From: Symsagittifera roscoffensis
Lineage: Eukaryota; Xenacoelomorpha; Acoela; Convolutidae
NCBI RefSeq assembly: GCF_963678635.1
Contig: NC_087071.1
Coordinates: forward strand, 27,329,378 to 27,393,377
Reading direction: 5' to 3'
Length of the DNA stretch: 64,000 nucleotides
Position numbers and translations under genes: made by a program. A model generated the notes under the pieces. It was not told the origin of the DNA. It did not search any database and saw nothing but the letters and a program-made list of their open reading frames with translations. Of the stretch, positions 56,442 to 64,000 are shown in pieces (the stretch's first letter is position 1; each line of letters starts with the position of its first letter).

Positions 56442-58919
56442 AAATATTAATTTTTCTCCAACTCTTTTTTCTAGTAATCTCCAATCAGAACATAAACCCT
56501 TCCCCCCGCACAGGACCCCAAGATTTATTAGTAACACATTACGATTGTGAAGAAAATGAACAAAAAACACTACACAAATATGCAATAAATCAAGTATCAC
56601 AATGCGATACAGAAACACAAGCTATAGAAACTACAAATGTAATAGCGACACTTTATTCAAAAGCCCGAGCAACAACAGTTATAGGATATAAATTCACAGC
56701 AACATTTTCTGAAAAGAAAGTACATTGTTCACAAGTCTCAAATGGAAATAAAAACCGACTTGACCACGAATCATTCTACCAGAGTAATATCGAACGACTT
56801 TTACATCTCAATCCCGAAGATTGTAAAAACGAGTTACTCCGACTAAATATCACAAGAAATAAAAACGCAGATAGAAAGTTAGTATATTTCCAAGTTTTTT
56901 CAGATTCTGTACATCAAGCAGAACTTGAAAGGTATCAAGGACATATAAAATTAGATGAAAAATACCCATACAACGGCGCACACGGAAGATTACCTTATGA
57001 CATACACGATAAACACTGGATACCACATATTGGTATAAATATCCCATCAAACTGCAAAGCAGACACAAAAAATAAAGGATATCAAGAAATAATGTTTTTC
57101 GATTGGAAAATACAACTCGAAAAAATACAACTCACACGCGATTTATCTGACAACACAATGATCTATCAAGGAGTTAGATTACCTTGTAAAAACGACCAAG
57201 GCTATTGTGACCCTACAACACGAACACAAGCAACAATTGTTTGGTTCCCCGAAGACACATGTACAACATTTCAAATAGCAAAAATACACGCTCGTATGAT
57301 AAAATTTCACGAAAAATATTTTATACAATCAATCCCATATGAACAAGTAAATCCATCACGAAAACAAAGTTCTAATTTTAGAAACATACACAATATAGAA
57401 AATAAATTGACACGTTTTCAAATATATCAAGAAACAGAACTTGCATGTAAATACAGAAATCCACTTCACAAAACACAATACTCCGAAATATTAGTTGAAT
57501 ACGAAAAAGGATTCGACATGACCACTGGAAAAGTAAAAATCGACCCATACGCCACAAGTCACCCTATAAACGAAGGAACATCATATATACCAGTTGATTT
57601 TCAAAAAAGTAAAGGTCAACCTGGTGGACATCTAAAGCCCCATGACACTAGAAGCACACGTTTACAAGAACTATCACTAATGAATAGTACATATTTCGGT
57701 AATATCCATAATGATATTCACCTAGATATGAAATTAGACTACACAATTAGCCGAAATTTTCAAGAAATGTCACTCTCTGAATTAGAAACACTTCACCAAC
57801 TATGCGAATTAGAACGGACACAAATCACCACTATATGTTTTTGAAGATAAACGATGCTATAAAAGAATCCCTATCTTTTATAAGAATAAAGTACATTTCG
57901 TTGACACACTTTCAAGACGAACCTATTTCTGGGATACCGCAGTCCCATGTGGATCAGAAAATAGCCACAATGTAGTACAACTGAACCCTGATGAAGATAA
58001 ATATTACCTTCTTACCCCATATCCCACATTAATGCAATCACTCAAAAAATTTTCACCTGAAAGCATTAGAGCTATTGCTCGAAACCCAAATATTGACCTA
58101 CAGTCAATTGGAATATATTCAAAATCCGATATCCAACATCACATTAGAACACAACAATTCCAAGAATTATTAACACAAATGGACACTATACAAAGACAAT
58201 CAATTGACCAAAACTTACGCAAACTTGCCGAAACCGCAGGATTTGCAGATATTTATACACAAGACTATAGCGGATATTTTAAAGACATTAAAGACTATAT
58301 ATATCTAAACGGTGAAAAATACCGACCACAAGATATCTCACCTATAAATATTTTTAGCTTTGTTACATTCAAAAATGAAATTCTTGATTTTTTAGGATGG
58401 CCCTATTACATCTTAGAAAAATTAACTATTTTAAAAGCAATGTTTAACTTTATAGGATTTCTTTTTTCACTTTTAAAAGGAATCTATAATACATGCAGTA
58501 TACACACACAAGTAAATAGACAAGCAAGTGTAGCACGCATACTATTTGCAGGATTTTTTGGAATTTTTTCATCATCAATAAACAAAATTCTTTTAGACGC
58601 ACAAATAGAAGAATACAACACAAAAATAGCAACAAGACAGAACACATATGACGAAGAACATAACAATGTAGAAATAACGCCCACAGCACCACAGTTACCA
58701 CCCCTACCACATAACCATCCATAATCCCTAGTCCCACGAAATTTTCGAAATTTAGCAATAACACATAATCCAAATTTTAGACCAACCATATCACAAAGTC
58801 CCATTCAACATATAATGACACATCATTCACTAGATGAAAATACATATGAACAAATTATAGAACAACCCCATACCACCGCTTTTCAGTCTCAAAATAATAA
58901 TTTTTTTAGCCCACGATGA
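56429..58919 (+). pseudogene. env: env glycoprotein, element 2, start lost and deleted
   Basis: The env start codon is ACG (56429). The frame is open through the YDC region and ectodomain to 57844, where a 128-bp deletion relative to element 1 (its 33442-33569) shifts it. The second piece covers the membrane-proximal part and hydrophobic region (58032 onward). TAA at 58722 replaces TTA and truncates the cytoplasmic tail 30-odd residues after PTAP. The poly-A frameshift of element 1 is absent here, showing that lesion is private to copy 1. Confidence 0.75.
58680..58691 (+). other. PTAP motif in env tail, element 2
   Basis: ITPTAPQLPPLP context; lies before the premature TAA, so it is retained in the truncated tail. 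Confidence 0.55.
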
Positions 58920-60723
58920 GCCGACAACTTGGATCCCTACACCGCTCAAATTCCCATCCAACCAACCTCAACACTCCAATTACAATAATTCCACTTTTTG
59001 CTTTCCCACCACCCGATTTCCCAACCAATAATGTAACATCAGGCATGAATTCAGACACTAATTCACATATCTCAGTTTTATACTCCATTTCACAACTCAA
59101 TAACCCAAATATTGAAACTCCTGATGAATTTGCAGACTCTGAACCATCTCCATCCAATAATTTTCAAACCAACTCCTCAGTTTTTTCAAAACCCCCTTTT
59201 CAACCAATCCCACCAAATAACCCACTCCCATCCATTTCTACACCCTCTTATGCTTCACAAGTCACCCCAACCTACTCTTCATTTCATTCAGACCGATCAC
59301 CCAATTCTCCAGATACTCCCCAAATCTCCCAAGAACTAGATAATTTTATCACCCTACAACAACAACCCTTCCACCTTGAAAACCCCACTATAAATCAGAT
59401 TTCATCAACAATAGAATCATCAAACCCACCTACCCCTACACCCTCTTCAGCTTATACCGCATCATTAGCACCATCATCCACATCCACCGAATCATCAAAT
59501 AGCACTAATAGAGCTTATCGCACTTTCAAAAGAAAATTCCCAAACCATCCATTTCCAACAAAACCAGGAACAGCCCTTGAATATATTAATCATCCAAATC
59601 ACACTAACACGAAAGATTTTTTAGCAATCACCTTACCTTCATTTCCACAATATACTTTGAACACCCCTAACGACACTAACGACACACGTAGTTTTGTAGA
59701 TGAACAAGTTTTAATGCCTACACTTCATTGGACATCATATTATCATTTTCCTAACCCCCTTTGCCTACCTTTATCTAATACTCACATCGATATAGAAAGA
59801 AATCAAAATATGCTATATCGACTCACCACACCACTAACACATAGACAATTTACTTATATAGGATATAAAAAGTCACTAAAAACATACACTGCACCCCGAG
59901 CTAACGAATATACGCTAGAATATTACGATCACAACATCATCCGAGCTAACCAAGACCAATTTTTAGATGATGATCGTTTCGCTAACCCACAAATCACAGA
60001 AAAATTCTTCATAAAAACACCATATGTATTTACATTCAATATATTTGATCGCAAATTCGACCACGTCATTTCTGAAGCACTAACCGACATGCAAGCTTAC
60101 GAAAGTTTTAAAGAAAGATTTCAATTATTTTCACTAACCTTCAATTTCCTTGCACCACAAGAACGCGATTTGCACTGCTCACACGACATTATGTTACGCA
60201 CTAAACAAACCCACACATATACATATTATCGCTTCATACAAAATCATTTTGATCTACACACTCCATCAAGACAACCACACCACCGTTTTCAATTTATTAA
60301 CTCTAAATACACATCACCATTTTTTCTTAACTTCACATATTGCATCAAAGATACTAACCTTCACGGTATTCTTCGCAATTATGATCCCATAACCCAAATG
60401 TATATTTTTGTCTCATCACGAAGACCTTCAACGCAGAAGAATCCAGACCCTTCCTTATCCCACATGAATTTATCCAACCTATAGAAATCCCGATATTAGA
60501 ATTCATTCACAACACTAAATACAATCACAAATTATATAATCTCATCCAAAACACACCTTATGAGTTTGCAGTTGGCACTGAAGAACTAAAAACTATTAAA
60601 GCACTTCAATTGCTTTGGCCACTGCTTCAAACTAAAAACATCATTCGCATACTAGCAAAATTACTAACAAATTCCGACATAATACACGACATCTTCCCCC
60701 ACGGTTTTTTCCCCGACGACTAA
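58916..60723 (+). pseudogene. terminal ORF, unknown family, one frameshift
   Basis: Open from the ATG inside the env stop position (ATGA) to 60484. A T5 run at about 60403, one base shorter than the T6 of element 1, shifts the last 100 codons out of frame; the correct end is TAA at 60721. Ser/Pro/Thr-rich first 190 residues, then basic AYRTFKRKFPNH, then a 400-residue region with aromatic-rich strands (YIGYKKSLKTYTAPRANEY, FFIKTPYVFTFNIFDRKFDH). Only this copy shows the first 500 codons in one piece. No membrane span, zinc site or catalytic motif recognised; being last and ATGA-coupled to env suggests a virion or assembly role, as inference only. Confidence 0.65.
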
Positions 60724-62315
60724 CGGGTAAGTATAATTTATCATATTCTTCACTAATAAATTTGAAATAAATACTAACCATTCTTATCCATGTCTTATTT
60801 AGATTTTTAGTCTTCATCCCACGATCACCTATAAATTACACAAAAGAAAAATAAAAAATAGAAAACTTCTTCAAATTCTTCAAAACTCTAATAATATTTT
60901 GCACTAGATAAATTCAATAAAAATCATACCAATGTAGTAAATTAATTTATAAATTATTACCCTAAAAGCAGGAATTCTAATAATGATGAAAATTTGTAAC
61001 TTAATTTTTCCCCAAAAAACTAGCAGTAAAATTGAAATTATATGTAGTAAATTGATAAAACGAAAATGCAGTACTAACCTTTTGATATTTCCACTCACTC
61101 GCACAAAAATTCTATCCAAACTCGCACAGCTCGCCCACGAAAAATTGTTTAAATAATGAATTTCAGTTTCAAGCTTTCACACTCAACAACTCTAACACAC
61201 GATAACACGTTTCAAACTTTCCTTTAACCCGGTTGGAAAGGAATTATATACTAAACAAAACTAACCAATGCAGCTTACTAAACACCACAAATCATAGAAT
61301 AACAGCATGACTAAGGAAAGGAAACCAACGGTACCCAAACCGGATTAACCCAGTTTAAAACTGGATAATTTATTCTTTTGAAGACTATTATAAAGTCTAA
61401 GAAAGAAATAATAAAACACAAAAAAGTCAAAAGACAAACCCATACCAAAAACAATTTGATTTTTGAAAAAAGGACACAACCAACGAAACATAAGAAAAAC
61501 CACAATAAACCCAACATAAAACGTTATCACATAACAGGACCTCTCACAGAAACCGCATGAAATCATACTCCCACTCCTGGCCTAACCCACCAGAGAGGAC
61601 GTCCTGAGCATGCTCTATAGCCGGCCTAACCCACCGCGCTACATCCACGCTTTGTGACCACACTTCTATTTTTAATAAGAGGTACTCAAGGGTGAGTAAC
61701 TCTTCAAAATAACCGAACTAAAACAAAAAGCTTTTGTGAAAACAACTAACCAAAATCATAATTAAAACACCGAACTAATAAAAATTTTATAAAACGTAAA
61801 TTATACCTTGCAGTATATAGATCAGCATACAACACCAAAGACGAACATCCAAAGACAAAAGGACCCCACTACACTCGAAAAAGAATGGCCAACCACAATC
61901 AATATGCCGTCCACAATCACAACTCAAAGGATTTAGTGTACGACTTGACTTCGCAGAAAAGGACTTCATTGAACTAGACCAATGACGACCTCGATGTTCA
62001 AGTATACGTCCAGATCCGAGTAACCAGGCATCCCCTCCACGCACAATCTCCACGCCATTCCCAGACTAGGTTGAACACAAAAGAAGTTCTCTACATGAAA
62101 CAGAAAAACCTGTCATAGCAAACCATTCTGAAATCAGATTTGAGTTTGTTGAGAAAACCCAGTCGTTGTCATAAGAAGACACAACGATTGATCCTGGAAC
62201 TTCTCTAACAGGAGAACCCAGAAGAAATATGATGTTCGCCAAATACCAACGTCCATCATCCATCCTTTGAATTGCAGAAACACTATTCTAAAAAACTCTG
62301 TAAAACCCGGATGGG
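60724..62315 (+). other. 3' non-coding region of element 2
   Basis: Parallel to 36467-38060: candidate intron donor at 60727, hairpin 61677-61704, ggcctaacccacc repeat, antisense frames at 62263-62066 and 62053-61787, and the weak purine tract ccggatggg before the LTR. Confidence 0.5.
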
Positions 62316-62726
62316 TGGAACCTGATCTAAACTACATTTTATGATTGGATAAATTAGATATTTTACCACTGTAAAGTATTTAATATTAACCAATCATGAT
62401 CCATCTAACTAACAACCCACTTATTTGTAAGTGCTGAAATTACTTGTAATTTCAGCACCAGAGAGATTTGAATTTAACTTAGAAATTAGTTGCCTCTCCA
62501 AGAGAACTTCAGCAGCCGCAATAAACCAGTATACCCTATATCTATTGAGCCTAGCAGAGACTAGTTAAACAACCTGAGACTAGAATAGTATAAGAGTAAG
62601 ATTAGGATCGGTATTAGACTAAGAAGTTGCACGAATCTATCCGGCCGAAAATAAGATAGCGTGACGAGCAGACGGTGTACCCTATCCGAAATTACTCTAT
62701 GAGTTAAGACCATCGGTTATAACTCA
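62316..62726 (+). repeat. 3' LTR, element 2
   Basis: 411 bp, followed by ttaa (62727-62730), matching the bases before the 5' LTR. Carries the same late-LTR subtype as its 5' partner. Confidence 0.95.
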
Positions 62727-63533
62727 TTAAGTTGACCTGATTTTAAAACTGATGCAATAATCAATTGAATTTGATTATAAATTGATCTTATGTAACGCTT
62801 CGTGTTTTAGGCATGCTCATTCGATTTGATTTCATTTGAACATATTTGAAATATTTTACATCATTTTTCATCCATCCTTCGTATACTTATAATTTTATGC
62901 AGATTCATACAAATTTTCTGACTTGTTCAACTATCAAAAAACATGAATAATTCGGGAAGAAAAATTCAAATGATACTATTCATTTTTAGGCTTTAAAAGG
63001 AATCCAAACGTTCGAAACTTTGCTTCTCGTGCTTTTATTTGAGATCATGGGCAGGACTATTCTCCTCTAGTTCTAGTTCCACTATTTTATGTCTAGAATT
63101 TTGCGACCTTTTGTTGAGACTTTTGCCACTAGATTCAAGGCTATCACAACTAACTAACAGAATATCGCGACTAACTTACAGACGACTCTTGTGACTGATT
63201 TTAATTCATTTAGGACTAAGTTCAAGGCTATCGCGACCGTTACATGATGAGAATTTATCCGCTACAACGAAACTCTAGACAGACTAAGAGTTTTCAGTCG
63301 CGGAATGAACTTCGACAGAACTTCGAGAATCTAGAGATGTGTCGGGTAACTGAACCCGGTAAATTGTTAACTAATTTGTGAGTTTGAAAAAATTGCACCA
63401 TCTTTCTGACAAGTCCCCTCGTCCCACAAGCAAGGCTACTGAAGAATTTTTAATTAAGAATATCGAAATATGAGTGTTTGTTTTGTGATTTCGTTTAGCC
63501 GAATGATTTTTAAGACAATCTGGCGAACGATAA
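62727..63533. other. right flank of element 2, nothing recognised
   Basis: No gene. Between about 63050 and 63330 the sequence is less AT-rich, with recurring cgcgacta / gcgacc words, perhaps an old repeat. Confidence 0.4.
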
Positions 63534-63933
63534 TTAAGTGTACTCGGTGGTGTCTGTGAACACTTTCATCATGAAGTACTGGTTGATTCCAAGGAGCACT
63601 GCAAATACCAACACCATCAATACTTTCCCATTGGTCAGCAGAACAGTCTGCTGCTGACTACCGCTCAGAGCAGCACCTAAAACATCATTGGCCAAAACTT
63701 TCAAAAGGATTGCAAAAATCTCGGACACAAAAAAAATCCGCTTTGACGAAAAATCGGATAGAAAAAAATCAAAAAATTTCAAAAAAAAATCACAAAAAAA
63801 CATGGCAAGTGAATTATCTTACGAGTTTTTTTTTGCAGGCATCAACTAGTTTTACATATGACTCAATTTCAAACTTGCAGCTTTTGCAACATGTAACACA
63901 AGATAATGCCCGTACCCAGCGAAGGCTGCTTTT
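63534..63933 (-). CDS. 3' exons of a host gene with a C-terminal membrane segment
   Basis: Terminal exon 63676-63534 (after acceptor TTTTAG) reads AALSGSQQQTVLLTNGK, then a hydrophobic span VLMVLVFAVLLGINQYFMM and FTDTTEYT before TAA. A preceding exon 63933-63875 (AAFAGYGHYLVLHVAKAA), between acceptor ATCTAG and a weak donor CAA|GTTTGA, joins in phase. A further possible exon ends at 63960 with donor G|GTAATA, but the intron would be only 26 nt. The gene's 5' part lies right of the window. The protein would end in a single membrane span with a short polar tail; family unknown. Confidence 0.4.
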
Positions 63934-64000
63934 CTAGATAAAAATGTTATATATATTACCTAGCCAATTTTATAAAATTTTCTCTACAGAAATGATCCAT

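Larger units (their letters stand above)
44781..62726 (+). mobile_element. giant env-bearing Ty3/gypsy-type LTR element, copy 2 (17,946 bp)
   Basis: Same family and orientation as element 1, LTRs of 402 and 411 bp, target duplication ttaa. LTRs differ by about six substitutions plus a 9-bp and a 1-bp indel, so it is older than element 1. It keeps the gag N-terminal region lost in element 1, but lacks 742 bp with the gag zinc knuckle, 99 bp (in frame) between RNase H and integrase, and 128 bp of env. Adding these back gives about 18.9 kb, the same value obtained for element 1 after removing its duplication and restoring its gag deletion. Confidence 0.93.

Overview
The window is strongly AT-rich animal (invertebrate) nuclear DNA. 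Evidence for this is a B-box/coiled-coil/MATH gene, a spliced coiled-coil gene with short phase-1 exons, LINE fragments, small foldback elements and two env-bearing Ty3/gypsy-type LTR elements. The species cannot be named from sequence alone. Larvacean tunicates are one lineage known to carry env-bearing gypsy elements and non-canonical introns, but this is only a possibility.

Layout. 1-15492: host DNA with an intronless B-box/MATH gene (minus strand, 4799-5632), a dispersed CAGGGGCGGATTTAGG-type repeat family (one copy is a near-perfect 51-bp-arm palindrome beside the gene's start codon), a TA-flanked foldback element, and broken LINE remnants on the minus strand (about 10.0-12.7 kb ORF2, 13.7-14.3 kb ORF1-like). 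15493-38470: giant LTR element 1 (22,978 bp, 410-bp LTRs with 2 differences, 4-bp target duplication gtag). 38471-44780: host DNA with a minus-strand gene read as five phase-1 exons. 44781-62726: giant LTR element 2 (17,946 bp, target duplication ttaa), same orientation. 62727-64000: host DNA with the 3' exons of another minus-strand gene.

The two LTR elements are the main content. Each carries, in order: LTR, primer-binding site, a long leader with a 77-codon ORF and tandem stem-loops, a small basic ORF, gag, pol (PR-RT-RH-INT with GPY/F module), a ~600-bp spacer, two tiny membrane-protein ORFs overlapping by ATGA, a Ser/Pro-rich ORF of about 380 codons with no Met codon, a large membrane glycoprotein (env, possibly related to jingchuvirus-type glycoproteins) with a PTAP motif in its tail, a second Ser/Pro-rich ORF of about 600 codons overlapping env by ATGA, a 1.6-kb 3' region and the LTR. 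Undoing the visible indels, both copies independently point to an ancestral length of about 18.9 kb, very large for a gypsy-type element. Both copies are broken, by different lesions: element 1 has an exact 5,363-bp tandem duplication of gag-PR-RT-RH, a 1.3-kb gag deletion and several stops and frameshifts; element 2 has a 742-bp deletion removing the gag zinc knuckle, a pol nonsense codon, and an env start loss and deletion.

The best candidate for something undescribed is the 3' half of this element: a conserved cassette of five overlapping or abutting ORFs (two small membrane proteins, the Met-less ORF, the glycoprotein, and the terminal ORF), four of which I cannot assign to any known family.
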